Notes: a model not told the origin generated them from the sequence alone. Shown: positions 41,739 to 51,664, counted from the stretch's first letter. The stretch: DNA of 64,000 bases from Sphingopyxis sp. FD7 (GCF_003609835.1 NZ_AP017898.1:3589501-3653500), one strand, 5' to 3'. Made by a program: numbers and translations.

Positions 41739-41923
41739 GACCGGCAGCGGCGGGGCTGCATCCCCTTGGACCGGAGCGCAGCGGAGGATGGTGGGCGGCG
41801 GCTATTTTGGGTCGCGATGGAAAGGCGCGGGTTTCGCTGATTTGTCGCATCGCTTGATGCGATGCTTCCTGCGCCGCCGGAAAATAGCCGCGGACCGCCA
41901 TTGCAGCCTCGCCGCTGCCGGTC
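41739..41923 (-). promoter_or_regulatory. Long nested hairpin in the DUF2493 leader
   Basis: Outer stem of 22 nt, 41739-41760 with 41902-41923, fully paired in RNA apart from one G-U. Middle stem of 11 bp, 41798-41808 with 41881-41891 (GCGGCTATTTT and its complement). Inner hairpin of 7 bp, 41847-41853 with 41859-41865 (GCATCGC/GCGATGC, 5-nt loop). It fills the 345-nt gap between the Toprim gene and DUF2493, on the transcribed minus strand. No gene is seen inside. The architecture resembles the leader at 38702-38864. Confidence 0.65.
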
Positions 41924-42023
41924 TCTCGGATCGCGCCTGAAGGAGGGCCGGGCGTGCTCGGTGCGGATAGCCGGGAGACTATGATCAAACCGGCGCGCCA
42001 CCCACGCCCCGTCTCGGCCGACC

Positions 42024-43073
42024 TCAGCTCTCGATGAACCTGCTGCGATCAGCCTCGTGCAACTGGACAAAGACCCGTGTGCTCAAGGCGGGCGCACCGT
42101 GTTGGCGCAGATCGTCGTTGAAGTCCCCCAACGCTGGTATGAGCGAAACCAGCTCGATCTCTGCGGCCTGTGCCCGGTCCGAGAGCAACGCAAATGCGCC
42201 ATCGCCAGCCTTGTCTCGGTCGCGCGCGACATAGAGGCGGCGCAGCGAGGGCGGGAACTGGATGGCGGCAAGGTGGGCGGACGATGTTGCCGCGATCATC
42301 GGCATAGCGGGCATAGCATCAAGCAGCGACAGGACGGTCTCGATGCCTTCGCCTGCGACCATGACATCCTCAGCCAAGCCAAACCGGATCGCGTGCCCGA
42401 GAATATTGCCCATCGCGCGTCGCGGCGATGCGACGGCTGCTTTTGCCGAGCCGCTTGCGTCTAGCCAGGTGCGATGCGTGCCGGTCTGCACGCCGTCACA
42501 GTCTGTTACCGCCGCGATCAGGGCTGGAAAGCTGCCTGGCGTCCCGGGAAGGTCATCCTCGCTTGTCCGGTAGTAGCAGCGGGGATGGAAACGCAGTGCG
42601 GCAAGTTCACCGATTCGGGTGATGCCGCGCACGGCAAGGTAGGATGCCGCCAAAGTGCCAGCGAGCGGTTTCGAGGCCGCGAACAGCCGTCGTGCAGCGG
42701 TTGGCGAACCAACGCGGGCGAGCGGCAAATTGGCCATTCGGCAAGGATCGACCTCCGCCGATGGCGGGAGGGAGAGGAACTTCTCGGCTTCGTCGATGGT
42801 CTCGGACAGGCGGCCATGTCGCTGGTTCAAGCGAATGAGGTCAACAAGATCGCCGTGTTCCCCGGTCGCGGCATCGACCCAGTTGCCGATCCTTCCCCGT
42901 TCCGTTTCGAACAGGCGGACGTAGAGGCTGCGCCCGGGCGCGCCTGCGACATCGCCGACCATCCAATACCGCCCCTCGCGGCGACCGGCTGGCAGGTAAT
43001 GGCGGCAGACGGCCTGCACATTTTGTGCAAGCCGCTCCGACAATTCGCCCGCGCGGGTCGAAAGTGTGCCCAT
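42024..43073 (-). CDS. Toprim domain protein (primase-like, DUF7146 type)
   Basis: Protein of 349 residues. The N-terminal part (RYWMVGDVAGAPGRSLYVRLFETERGRIGNWVDAATGEHGDLVDLI) is the usual zinc-binding/DUF7146 region of ICE primase-like proteins. The C-terminal Toprim domain has the Glu in VMVAGEGIETVLSLLDAM and the D-x-D in LYVARDRDKAGDGAF. It probably primes or supports DNA synthesis of the transferred strand, but lacks a helicase domain. It starts 1 nt after the strawberry-notch gene. Confidence 0.85.
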   Translation of the reverse strand: MGTLSTRAGELSERLAQNVQAVCRHYLPAGRREGRYWMVGDVAGAPGRSLYVRLFETERGRIGNWVDAATGEHGDLVDLIRLNQRHGRLSETIDEAEKFLSLPPSAEVDPCRMANLPLARVGSPTAARRLFAASKPLAGTLAASYLAVRGITRIGELAALRFHPRCYYRTSEDDLPGTPGSFPALIAAVTDCDGVQTGTHRTWLDASGSAKAAVASPRRAMGNILGHAIRFGLAEDVMVAGEGIETVLSLLDAMPAMPMIAATSSAHLAAIQFPPSLRRLYVARDRDKAGDGAFALLSDRAQAAEIELVSLIPALGDFNDDLRQHGAPALSTRVFVQLHEADRSRFIES

Positions 43074-43074
43074 G

Positions 43075-46000
43075 TCAGGCAGCCTTCCGGTCGAGGATGC
43101 GGGTCAGGGGATGACGGGCGAACAGCCGTTCGATCACCTCGCTGCCCAGGGCGGTGTCGTCGGGCACGAAGAGCCGCAGCTTCCAGCTGATGATTTCGGA
43201 AAACAGCCCCATCGCCTTGAGCCGGTCGACGGCGGTTGGACCGAATCCGGTCAGTTCGATCCGGTTCACTTGGCAGTGGCGCGAACGGCGCAGTTGCAGT
43301 CCGTCGGTCAGGTTGAGCACGGTGTGCCCTTCGCGCAGCAGCGACAGAGCTTGTGGTGGCGTGAGTTGCGGTGCGTCGGCGCTGACGGCATTCACGGCCC
43401 ATGCCGGGGACACGCGGCGGCCAACGATGGTGGTCCCGTCGTCAGTGCGCAGCCGATAGACGCGGGTCGAATCCTCCGGCAGTCGCTTCCAGATGGGCAG
43501 CAACAGCCCGGTGACGATATGCAGCTCGCTGGTATCGAACTCGGGAACCTGCGCGATTTCCGCATCCCACACTGCCCGGAACGTAGCCTCGTCGGCGGGT
43601 TCCCAGCTGGTCTCTGGCAGATGAGCGACTGACAGATAGAGCCTCTCCATCGGCCGGATCAGGCGGACGCGCCGCTCGATCTCGCCATCGTCGAGCATCA
43701 GACTGCGGGCAGGCAATTGCACGGCGGCACGCTTCGAGCGGGAGTTGACCAGCGGCCGCGCGCCGGGCTCGCCCAAAAGGGCCAACGCCTTATCAATCGT
43801 CACCGGCTGATTGCGCTCCCGCACCGCGATCGTGAGCAGGCGGGTTTCAGCACCGGTCGACGGATGGGTGTAGATGGTCTCGCTGTGCGCGACCGTGAAG
43901 CTGTCGGCGGTCAGCGTTTCAAGCCCGATGTCGTAGGTGCCGCTCGCCATCGCGCTTTCGACCTTGGCGGAGAGCAATTGCTCGAACGCGGTGAAAAGCA
44001 CGTTCTGCATGGCGATGGTCAGCGCGAGCAGCCGGTTGAGGAAGGTGGTGATCGGCGGCAGTTCGTCCTTCAGGCAACCGCTGCCGTCGGTCAGCGACAG
44101 GCCGGTCAGGCTCTCGAAAAGCACGAGCGAGCACCCTGCTACCTTGCCCGTATAGATCAGCATATAGAGCTGGCGCAGGGCATCTCGGGCGTAGGGGCTT
44201 TCGAGATTGTCCTCCGGCCTGAACAGGCCTTGCCCGCCGGTCTGGCGTTGCCCCCGCGTGATCGCGCCCAATGTGTCGAGCCGCCGCGCGATGGTCGAGA
44301 GGAAGCGCTTTTCTGCCTGGACGTCAGTGGCGACCGGGCGGAACAACGGCGGCTGCGCCTGATTGGTGCGATTGGTGCGCCCGAGCCCCTGGATTGCGGT
44401 GTCGGCCTTCCAGCCTGCTTCGAGCAGATAATGATGCCGCAACCGCTGGTTACGGCTGCCAAGATCGGCGTGGTAGCTCCGCCCGGTGCCGCCGGCGTCA
44501 GAGAAGATCAGGATATGCTTCCTGTCCTCCATGAACGCCTGCGCCTCGGCGAGATTGGCATGGGCGGGCCGGTTCTCGACTGCAAAGCGCGTCCCATCTG
44601 AATCGACCTTGCGGATGATCCGACGCGAGCGGCCGGTGACCTCGGCGACCATATCGGTGCCGAACCGCTGGACGATTTGATCGAGTGCGCCCTGGACCGG
44701 TTCCATCGCTGCCAGTTGCTCGATGAGCCGATCGCGCCGTTCGAGGGCATCGCGGCACTGGATGACATTGCCATCGCCGTCATAGGCAGGCCGTGACGAG
44801 AGGTTGCCATCGCCATCAGTGAACGGCTCGTGGAGCTGCGTCGGGAAGCTGTGCAGCAAATAGTCCAAAACATATTCGCGTGGCGTAACGTCGCACTGGA
44901 CATCGTTCCATTCGCCCGGATCGATGTCGGCAAGCCGCCGCGACAGCAGGGCTTCGCCGGTCGAGACGATCTGCACCACGGAGGCATGACCATCAGTGAG
45001 CCCCTGCTCGATCGCGCGGATCAGCGTCGGGGTCTTCATCGCGGTGATGAGGTGGTTGAAGAAGCGCTGCTTGGCGCTTTCGAACGCTGAACGGGCAGCA
45101 GACTTGGCAGTAACGTTCAATGTGCCGTCGGCGGCGCTGGTCACCCCCGCGGCTTCGAGCGCGGCATCTAGGTTGTTATGGATGATCTGGAACGCTCCTG
45201 CGTAGGCGTCATAGATACGAACCTGATCCGGGGTTAGCTGGTGTTCGAGCAGTTCATATTCGACGCCTTCGTAGGACAGCGACCGTGCGGAATAGAGGCC
45301 GAGCGCCTTGAGGTCGCGCGCCAGCACTTCCATCGCCGCGACACCGCCGGCTTCGATTGCCGCCACGAAATCGGTGCGCTTGTCGAAGGGGAAGTCCGCG
45401 CCGCCCCAGAGGCCGAGCCGCTGCGCATAGGCGCGGTTCTCGACCGTGGTCGCGCCGGTGGCGGAGACGTAGAGCACCCGGGCATCCGGCAGAGCGTGCT
45501 GCAGGCGCAGGCCAGCACGGCCCTGCTGTGAAGGGGCCGCATCCCCGCGTTCGCTCTTGCCGCCACCGGCATTCTGCATCGCATGGCTTTCGTCGAAGAC
45601 AATGACCCCGTCGAAGTCGGTTCCGAGCCAATCGACGATCTGCTGGACGCGGGAAACTCTGCCTTCACGCGCATCGCTGCGTAGCGTGGCATAGGTCGTA
45701 AAAAGGATGCCCTGCTCAAGCCGGATCGGCGTGCCCTGACGAAAGCGGGCAAGCGGGGTGACCAGCAACGGTTCCTGCCCCAATGCCCGCCAATCGCGTT
45801 GGGCGTCTTCGAGCAGCTTGTCTGACTTGGAGATCCACACCGCGCGGCGGCGGCCCTTCAGCCAGTTGTCGAGGATGATCCCGGCAACCTGGCGACCCTT
45901 GCCCGCGCCGGTGCCGTCGCCAAGGAACCAGCCCTTGCGGAAGCGGACCGCAGTGTCGCTGTCGTCCGGCGCGGCCTCGACCTTGTCGAAAGTCGCATCG

Positions 46001-47412
46001 ACCGTCCAACTGCCGGCCAAATGCTGGCTATGCGCCTCACCTGCATAGATCACCGATTCAAGTTGGGCGTCCGAGAGCAGGCCTTGTTCGACCAGAGCAT
46101 TGGGAAGGTGTGGACGATAGCTCGGCTTGGGCGGCGCGACCGAGGCCATGGCGGCGGATTGCACCAGCTTGGTTGGATGCGGCTGCGCACCGGGAATGCG
46201 CAAGGATTGCAGCGTGTAGGGCTCGTAGAGGGTTTCGCTGAGGCGGGCCGATACCTCGTCTGTCCAGTCGGCGACCTCGTAGTCGAGCAGCACGCCAGTC
46301 GGTTCAGCCGGGTGGGCGACTGCAAGTCTGGGCCGTGGTGCAGCTACCCGGCGCGATGCGGCTGGCCGGAGGGCTGGAGTTTGCTGGGCGGCGGGAATGG
46401 CGCGGGGCGGCAGGCGATCGATTAGCCAGTGCAGCAGAGTCGCTAGGTCGGGCGCGGTGCCCGGGGGCGCCGGGAAGGAGGTCGGCTCAGCGGCGGGCAG
46501 CTTGTCGATCACCGTCAAACGGGTTTCGATGCTCGTGCCGTGCGGAGCGAAGATCGAGCCGGCAATCGGCGCGGTGAACACCACACGGACTTGTTCCTGC
46601 AGCCGCACGAATCCGTCGCGCCACGCTCTGTGCTCGGGCGAGCAGTTCGCGCCGGTGATGGCGACGAGACGCCCGCCGGGTGCGAGCCTCACCACAGCCG
46701 ACGACAGGTGGCGGAATGCAGCATCCGCCACGCGCGTCTCGACGCCAACGGCGGCAGAAAACGGCGGGTTCATTACGATGCAGCTCGGCAAGATGCCGGG
46801 ATCGAGCCGGTCGTGGATCTGCGCGGCATCGTGCGTGGTGACGGTCGCGGTGTAGAACAGCTGGCGTAGCAGCGCGGCGCGCACATCGGCCACCTCGTTC
46901 AATGCCAACCTGCTCGCGCCAAGCTCGGCCTGAATGACGAGCAAACCGGTGCCCGCCGATGGTTCGAGCACCAGTTCGCCAGGGACGAAGCCCGCTGCGA
47001 AGCCAGCTACCCAGGCCAGCCCCAGTGGCGTCGAGAATTGCTGGTAGGCCTGCATTTCCTCGCTGCGCCGGGTTTGCGTCGGGGCGAGCCGGGCAATCCG
47101 CTCGACGAGTTTGAGTTGTTCGAACGGATCGGATGTCCTGGAATTGATGGCCGGACCATAGCGCCGCAGGAACAACAACTGCGCGACCTCAACCGCCTCG
47201 TAGGCAGCCTTCCAGTCCCAAGCTCCGGCAGCATCGCTCGCGCCGAATGCCGACTGCATCGCGGTGCGGATGGCTGGCGTGTCGATGCGGCGACCGGCGG
47301 CGAAGTGCCCGAGCAGATCATAGGCGGCAAGGATGATCGAAGCTGCGGTTTGCTCCGGGCATTGGACGGACAGCGGGCGCACGAAAGCACCCGCAGCAAG
47401 CGAGTTGGTCAT
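43075..47412 (-). CDS. Methyltransferase/strawberry-notch helicase fusion protein
   Basis: Very large protein (1445 residues) carried by many alphaproteobacterial mobile elements. An N-terminal class I methyltransferase has LEPSAGTGLLV (about 150-160) and NPPF (about 212). The central SF2 helicase of the strawberry-notch family has FLGDGTGAGKGRQVAG (about 497-512), DESHAMQ (about 603) and the late motif GLGRTNRTNQAQPP. A 450-residue C-terminal domain follows. The two activities suggest modification and remodelling of incoming DNA, possibly against host restriction. It heads a block with the Toprim gene 1 nt downstream. Confidence 0.9.
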   Translation of the reverse strand: MTNSLAAGAFVRPLSVQCPEQTAASIILAAYDLLGHFAAGRRIDTPAIRTAMQSAFGASDAAGAWDWKAAYEAVEVAQLLFLRRYGPAINSRTSDPFEQLKLVERIARLAPTQTRRSEEMQAYQQFSTPLGLAWVAGFAAGFVPGELVLEPSAGTGLLVIQAELGASRLALNEVADVRAALLRQLFYTATVTTHDAAQIHDRLDPGILPSCIVMNPPFSAAVGVETRVADAAFRHLSSAVVRLAPGGRLVAITGANCSPEHRAWRDGFVRLQEQVRVVFTAPIAGSIFAPHGTSIETRLTVIDKLPAAEPTSFPAPPGTAPDLATLLHWLIDRLPPRAIPAAQQTPALRPAASRRVAAPRPRLAVAHPAEPTGVLLDYEVADWTDEVSARLSETLYEPYTLQSLRIPGAQPHPTKLVQSAAMASVAPPKPSYRPHLPNALVEQGLLSDAQLESVIYAGEAHSQHLAGSWTVDATFDKVEAAPDDSDTAVRFRKGWFLGDGTGAGKGRQVAGIILDNWLKGRRRAVWISKSDKLLEDAQRDWRALGQEPLLVTPLARFRQGTPIRLEQGILFTTYATLRSDAREGRVSRVQQIVDWLGTDFDGVIVFDESHAMQNAGGGKSERGDAAPSQQGRAGLRLQHALPDARVLYVSATGATTVENRAYAQRLGLWGGADFPFDKRTDFVAAIEAGGVAAMEVLARDLKALGLYSARSLSYEGVEYELLEHQLTPDQVRIYDAYAGAFQIIHNNLDAALEAAGVTSAADGTLNVTAKSAARSAFESAKQRFFNHLITAMKTPTLIRAIEQGLTDGHASVVQIVSTGEALLSRRLADIDPGEWNDVQCDVTPREYVLDYLLHSFPTQLHEPFTDGDGNLSSRPAYDGDGNVIQCRDALERRDRLIEQLAAMEPVQGALDQIVQRFGTDMVAEVTGRSRRIIRKVDSDGTRFAVENRPAHANLAEAQAFMEDRKHILIFSDAGGTGRSYHADLGSRNQRLRHHYLLEAGWKADTAIQGLGRTNRTNQAQPPLFRPVATDVQAEKRFLSTIARRLDTLGAITRGQRQTGGQGLFRPEDNLESPYARDALRQLYMLIYTGKVAGCSLVLFESLTGLSLTDGSGCLKDELPPITTFLNRLLALTIAMQNVLFTAFEQLLSAKVESAMASGTYDIGLETLTADSFTVAHSETIYTHPSTGAETRLLTIAVRERNQPVTIDKALALLGEPGARPLVNSRSKRAAVQLPARSLMLDDGEIERRVRLIRPMERLYLSVAHLPETSWEPADEATFRAVWDAEIAQVPEFDTSELHIVTGLLLPIWKRLPEDSTRVYRLRTDDGTTIVGRRVSPAWAVNAVSADAPQLTPPQALSLLREGHTVLNLTDGLQLRRSRHCQVNRIELTGFGPTAVDRLKAMGLFSEIISWKLRLFVPDDTALGSEVIERLFARHPLTRILDRKAA

Positions 47413-47453
47413 GGGAAATGTCCTTTTGAAAATGGTTTGGGAGTCGGCGCCGC

Positions 47454-47669
47454 TCAGGCGGGCGGGACGTAGGCTTCGTAGGGATTGCCTGGGGCGAGGT
47501 GACCGAACGGGGTCATGACATAGTCACCCTCATCGCGGCCGATGGCGCAGAGCACGTAACGGGTCTCGCTGCTTTCGACCTCGGTGCATTCCATCAGCGC
47601 CAGATCACCGGCTTTGGCCGCTTTCACCAGCGTTTCGAAGTTGGTGCGGGCATAGTCAGGAATTGCCAT
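47454..47669 (-). CDS. DUF6117 family protein
   Basis: Small protein of 71 residues: MAIPDYARTNFETLVKAAKAGDLALMEC, TRYVLCAIGRDEGDYVMTPFGHLAPGNPYEAYVPP. This is the full DUF6117 pattern seen next to strawberry-notch genes on ICEs. Function unknown. The start overlaps the end of the upstream gene (47656) by 14 nt. Confidence 0.85.
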   Translation of the reverse strand: MAIPDYARTNFETLVKAAKAGDLALMECTEVESSETRYVLCAIGRDEGDYVMTPFGHLAPGNPYEAYVPPA

Positions 47670-48174
47670 GACTGATCTCCCCGTTGGCTGAAGCCTCGGC
47701 ATAAAAGCGATCGAACAGGGTGTGGGTGGATTCAGAGCGGATCGCGGTGCCCGTGATCAGCATGGCGAGTCCGCCAAATCCGTCGGGGCGCATCTTCGAA
47801 CAGGTGAACGCCATGGTGACGGTCACGTGATCGAGGTCGGGCGAGCGGCGCACGATGTCTTGCAGTACGTCCGGCCACAGGTCGCCGCACATGTCTAGAT
47901 CGATGTCATCCTCGCCCAGGATCGCATCGGGCTGTTCGTCGATCAGCTTCTGCGCGAGCCGGCTGGTTTCGGGCGTGGCGGCATCAAGTGCCGCCCGGAC
48001 CTCCTCGGCAGACAGCGAGATCAGGTCACACGGACCGTCTTCGCTGAAATAGTAGGCAGCCTCGCCATTGATTTCCTCGCTGAAGACCTGCGCAAGGAAC
48101 AGGCGTTCGATTGGCAGCATGGCGACAAGCGGAATGAACGGGTCGACCACAGTCGGGGTGTAATAGTCAGCCAT
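47656..48174 (-). CDS. Conserved hypothetical ICE protein
   Basis: Protein of 172 residues starting MADYYTPTVVDPFIPLVAMLPIERLFLAQVFSEEI. It is acidic, with no membrane helix, and has one Cys-containing segment (DLDMCGDLWPDVLQDIVRRSPDLDHVTVTMAFTCSKMRPDGFGG). No named domain recognised. It lies between parB and DUF6117 in the same orientation, so it is part of the accessory operon. Confidence 0.65.
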   Translation of the reverse strand: MADYYTPTVVDPFIPLVAMLPIERLFLAQVFSEEINGEAAYYFSEDGPCDLISLSAEEVRAALDAATPETSRLAQKLIDEQPDAILGEDDIDLDMCGDLWPDVLQDIVRRSPDLDHVTVTMAFTCSKMRPDGFGGLAMLITGTAIRSESTHTLFDRFYAEASANGEISHGNS

Positions 48175-48240
48175 CGTCTGGCTCCTTCGAAGTCGGGAAA
48201 TGGGCGCGGGACGGCGCACCGGCCGCCCCGCGCATCGGCA

Positions 48241-50328
48241 TCATTCGGCGGCGACTGCGTAAGCGTCGTCCTGCTCGTGCTGATCGAACTGACCCTCCTC
48301 GGCGAGGAAGTCGGGCAGATCGGCGACCTGCTCGTCGGCTTCGGGCTCGGCTTCGGCTTGCGGCAGTCGCAGCGGTTCGGGGAGCCAGCCGGTGCCTGCA
48401 AGCAGACGTTCGGCCTCGCGGGCCATGTCGCCCTTCTTGAGATGCTCGATCAGCACAGCCGTGGCGTCGCCCTTGGCCTCGCGCACTGCCTCGATGATCC
48501 GGGGCTTGGTGACGCGGCCGAGGTAGTTGTCGACCGTCGGCGCCCAGCCTGCTTCAGCCATGTCGAGCCCGACCACTCCCGCCAAGGCATCGGCGGCGGC
48601 GATCCGCTGCGCAACCCCGTGCGCGGAGATCCGACCGTCGTAGCCCTTGGTCGCCTCGAACAGCGCGTTGACGCCTTGGCTGACGCAGTGGGCAAGCAAG
48701 GCCATCTGCTCTTCGTGGGCCATGGCCGTGAGTGCCGACCACAGCTCATCGGGCTCGCTGGGCAGCCGATCGGCCCATTGCTCGTGCCGCTGCTGGATCG
48801 ACTGGCTCCACGCCGTCTCGCGCAGGTTCGGGGCGGCATTGCCAAGCCATGCCTGAGTGACGCCGATCTGCACGCAGCCAGCCTGCACATGCGACCGGAA
48901 CACCGACAGGCACAGCGCGTGCAGCAGGGCGAGGAACGCGGCATCGGGCGCATTGGCCAGAGCGTCACGCAGCGCCAGCGTGCGCTCGGCGGTTAGTTCG
49001 GATACGAGCCGGTCGGGCAGCGGACGGATGGCGTCGTCTTCGTCTTCGGCCTGTTCGCCAGTCTGCACCTGGCCACCGACGCTTACCGTCGGGCCGGTCG
49101 GAGCAATTCCGGCAGCCTGGCTATCGTCGTCACCAGCACCTTCAGCGGCCGGTTCATCCTCCGGGCGCACATAGCCCCGGTCGATCCGCAGCCGCCCATC
49201 GTGCGACAGCGAGACGAATACGCCTGCGCGCGCCTGTTCCTCAGGATCGTAAGTGACCGGACGCTGGGTGAGCGCGGTGATACCGGCGTCGATCTCGGTC
49301 AGCCGCGCATCGACCTCGTCGGGCAGGTCGCCGCCATCCTGGTACTCCTCGCCGAGGCCGTCATATTCCTCGACCAACGCGTCGAGCTGTGCCTGCTCAT
49401 CGTCGGTCAAAGGCAAGGTCGTGCCGGTGATCCGGCGCTTGCCGCGCTCGCAGCCGTAGGGCAGATCGATCGCGGCTTCGACCCACTTCCAGCCTTCGGC
49501 GCCGATCTCCTCGGCAATGGTCGTCAGCTTCGCGTTGACGAGTTGTTCGACAAGAGCCGGATCTTGCAGCCAGCCATCCTGGTCAGACGAGAACAGGTCG
49601 CGCATGACGTAACCGCCAGCTTCGACATAGGCGTCGAGGCCGATGAAGCGCACCCGGCGGTCGCTGGCGGGAATGGCATCCTCGGTCAGCATTCGGCGGA
49701 TCTGGTGGGCGGAAGGCTGGTAGGTCTGCTTGAGCTGCTCCCAGACCTGCTCTTGGCGCGCATGGTTCTCATTGACCGTGAAGGCCATGAGCTGTTCGAG
49801 CGACATGCCGTCCTCGCCGTAGATTTCGAGCAGGTTGGGCGAGACCGAGGCAAGCCGCAGGCGCTGGCGCACGGTTTGCCCCGAGACGAAGAAGCGGGCT
49901 GCGATGTCCTCCTCGCTGAGGCCTGCGTCGATCAACGCGGTGAAGGCGCGGAACTGGTCGAGCGGATGTAGGCCGACACGCATGACGTTTTCCGCCAGCG
50001 AGTCTTCCTCGGCGATGCCAGCCTCGCGAACCACGCAGGGCACTGGCTGATCCTTGGCCATCCGCTTCGACTTCACCAGCAGTTCGAGCGCGCGGAAGCG
50101 TCGGCCGCCGGCGGGAACCTCGAACATACCAGTTTCCTGGCCATCCTCACCGACTACGGGCCGGACATTGAGGCTCTGGAGCAGGGTGCGGCGGTAGATG
50201 TCGTCGGCGAGGTCTTCGATCGATAGGCCAGCCTTCAGGCGCCGGACGTTCTTCTGGCTCAACACCAGCTGACTGAAAGGGATGTCACGCGAGGAACTGA
50301 GCACGAGCTTGGGCAATTGCTTGGTCAT
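48241..50328 (-). CDS. ParB/RepB/Spo0J family protein
   Basis: Protein of 695 residues. The N-terminal ParB nuclease-like domain has VLSQKNVRRLKAGLSIEDLADDI, FEVPAGGRRFRALELL and VREAGIAEEDSLAENVMRVGLHPLDQFRAF. A central HTH follows (GLSEEDIAARFFVSGQTVRQRLRLASVSPNLLEIYGEDGMSLEQLMAF). A 400-residue C-terminal region is specific to ICE-borne ParB-like proteins. No ParA is encoded in the window, so a plain partition role is doubtful; transcription or DNA protection is possible. GGAGA precedes the ATG. The open frame continues upstream to 51183 only as a shadow of DUF932. Confidence 0.9.
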   Translation of the reverse strand: MTKQLPKLVLSSSRDIPFSQLVLSQKNVRRLKAGLSIEDLADDIYRRTLLQSLNVRPVVGEDGQETGMFEVPAGGRRFRALELLVKSKRMAKDQPVPCVVREAGIAEEDSLAENVMRVGLHPLDQFRAFTALIDAGLSEEDIAARFFVSGQTVRQRLRLASVSPNLLEIYGEDGMSLEQLMAFTVNENHARQEQVWEQLKQTYQPSAHQIRRMLTEDAIPASDRRVRFIGLDAYVEAGGYVMRDLFSSDQDGWLQDPALVEQLVNAKLTTIAEEIGAEGWKWVEAAIDLPYGCERGKRRITGTTLPLTDDEQAQLDALVEEYDGLGEEYQDGGDLPDEVDARLTEIDAGITALTQRPVTYDPEEQARAGVFVSLSHDGRLRIDRGYVRPEDEPAAEGAGDDDSQAAGIAPTGPTVSVGGQVQTGEQAEDEDDAIRPLPDRLVSELTAERTLALRDALANAPDAAFLALLHALCLSVFRSHVQAGCVQIGVTQAWLGNAAPNLRETAWSQSIQQRHEQWADRLPSEPDELWSALTAMAHEEQMALLAHCVSQGVNALFEATKGYDGRISAHGVAQRIAAADALAGVVGLDMAEAGWAPTVDNYLGRVTKPRIIEAVREAKGDATAVLIEHLKKGDMAREAERLLAGTGWLPEPLRLPQAEAEPEADEQVADLPDFLAEEGQFDQHEQDDAYAVAAE

Positions 50329-50415
50329 AGTGGTTCTCCATGACGGGCCGCCTGAAAGACTCTCTCTCAGGCCTCGACCCGTCACGAAGCGAAGCGCCGC
50401 CCTCTCACTCTGGAG
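50329..50415 (-). promoter_or_regulatory. Leader hairpin of parB, duplicated upstream of DUF932
   Basis: The leader contains a 7-bp inverted repeat TGACGGG (50341-50347) and CCCGTCA (50378-50384) around a CTCTCTC tract and a second inner stem (GCCTGA/TCAGGC). The far side reads CCCTCTCACTCT. The same order of elements at the same spacing is found before DUF932 (51665-51750), including the CTCCATGACGGG block that contains the ribosome binding site. Shared regulation of both genes is likely. Confidence 0.6.
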
Positions 50416-50458
50416 AAGGCAGCGCCACGCGAGGGGAGACAGGGAGGACTGACCGGAC

Positions 50459-51664
50459 TCAGTGAACCCGGTCGAGCAGCTTCTTCGCCTTGCCCTCCAT
50501 ATCGAGCCGGGCATCCTGGTGCGCCTTGCCGCGAGCCAGCGCGGTGATCCCCTGCACGAAATCGAAGATCGATTCCGGCGGACGGCCTTCCTCGGCAAGC
50601 ACCGTCTCGATGATCTTGCCGGTCTCGGCCTTCGAGAAACCGCGATGGCGCAGGAAGTCGCCGCGTTCCTCGTCGGTGCGGGCAACGATCCGCTCACGCG
50701 CCGCCTTGATGCCGTTGACGAAGGGCAAAGGCGAGGAGTTGGCGAAGCCTTCCAGCGCCGGCGCGGCTTCATGGGCAAAGCGGTTGGCGGCATATTTGCT
50801 GTGCCGGATGCTGATCTCTTCGAAGTCCTCGACGCCCCAGAGATTCCGGTTCTGGCACACCGCCCGCAGATAGAAGCTGGCCATGCCGAGCGTCTTGGCG
50901 CCGACCTCGGAGTTCCAGCAGTAGAAGCCGCGGAAGTAGAGATCGGGCGATCCATCGGGCAAGCGGCCCGCTTCGATGGGATTGAGATCGTCGACCAGGA
51001 ACAGGAACACGTCGCGGTCGGAGGCGTAGAGCGTGGTCGTGTCCTTCGAGATGTCGACGCGCGGATTGTAGATCCCGGTCGACCAGTCGAGCACGCCCGG
51101 CACCTTCCAGCGGGTGTCCCCGGTGCCGTTTCCCGCGATCTTCTGCACGGCTTCGACCAGTTCGTGATCATAGATGCGCCCATAGTCAGGGCCGGTCACC
51201 GCGCGCAGTTCGACGCGGCTGCCGCCATGCCCATCCTTGGTCTCGAGGGTCTTGATCTGCTCGGCCCGGTTCGAGGTCAGCCCATATTGCAGATTGATCG
51301 CAGCCAGAGGTGCGGGAAGCTGGCGCAGATATGCCGCAGGTGCGCCGACCTGGCTCGCGAGCTGGCCGAAGCTCCAATGGGTGGGCGCGACCGGTGCATC
51401 GGCGCCAGGCAGCATCAGCGCCAGGCGTTCCGGATCGCCCCGGTTTGCCTCGACATGGATGAGCGCGGTCTCGACCACGCGGGTCCTGCTGCGCTCGGAT
51501 CGCCCGCGCACTGAGCTGGCCAGCTCGTCCAGCGATAGGAAACGCTGATCATCCGGCCGCGAGAACCATTCCGACGAAACCCGACCATTGTGAGAGCCGC
51601 GTGAGACATCGACCTTGTAGCCGCCGCTCGCATCGCGGCGTGTATCGAGAACCTGCATGTTCAT
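50459..51664 (-). CDS. DUF932 (phage/plasmid-like) protein
   Basis: Protein of 401 residues with the DUF932 core: PTHWSFGQLASQVGAPAAYLRQLPAPLAAINLQYGL, LRAVTGPDYGRIYDHELVEAVQKI, SDRDVFLFLVDDLNPIE, LYFRGFYCWNSEVGAKTLGMASFYLRAVCQNRNLWG and the C-terminal RHRGFSKAETGKIIETVLAEEG. The family is widespread on plasmids and ICEs; its function is unknown, and single-strand DNA binding or recombination roles have been suggested for relatives. It shares its leader with parB. Confidence 0.9.
   Translation of the reverse strand: MNMQVLDTRRDASGGYKVDVSRGSHNGRVSSEWFSRPDDQRFLSLDELASSVRGRSERSRTRVVETALIHVEANRGDPERLALMLPGADAPVAPTHWSFGQLASQVGAPAAYLRQLPAPLAAINLQYGLTSNRAEQIKTLETKDGHGGSRVELRAVTGPDYGRIYDHELVEAVQKIAGNGTGDTRWKVPGVLDWSTGIYNPRVDISKDTTTLYASDRDVFLFLVDDLNPIEAGRLPDGSPDLYFRGFYCWNSEVGAKTLGMASFYLRAVCQNRNLWGVEDFEEISIRHSKYAANRFAHEAAPALEGFANSSPLPFVNGIKAARERIVARTDEERGDFLRHRGFSKAETGKIIETVLAEEGRPPESIFDFVQGITALARGKAHQDARLDMEGKAKKLLDRVH

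Noticed and set aside
43717..44601. Plus-strand open frame of 294 codons opposite the strawberry-notch gene
   Set aside because: No motifs; the opposite strand is conserved throughout.
50329..51183. In-frame upstream extension of parB
   Set aside because: It reads DUF932 in the wrong frame; parB has its own ribosome binding site and start at 50328.
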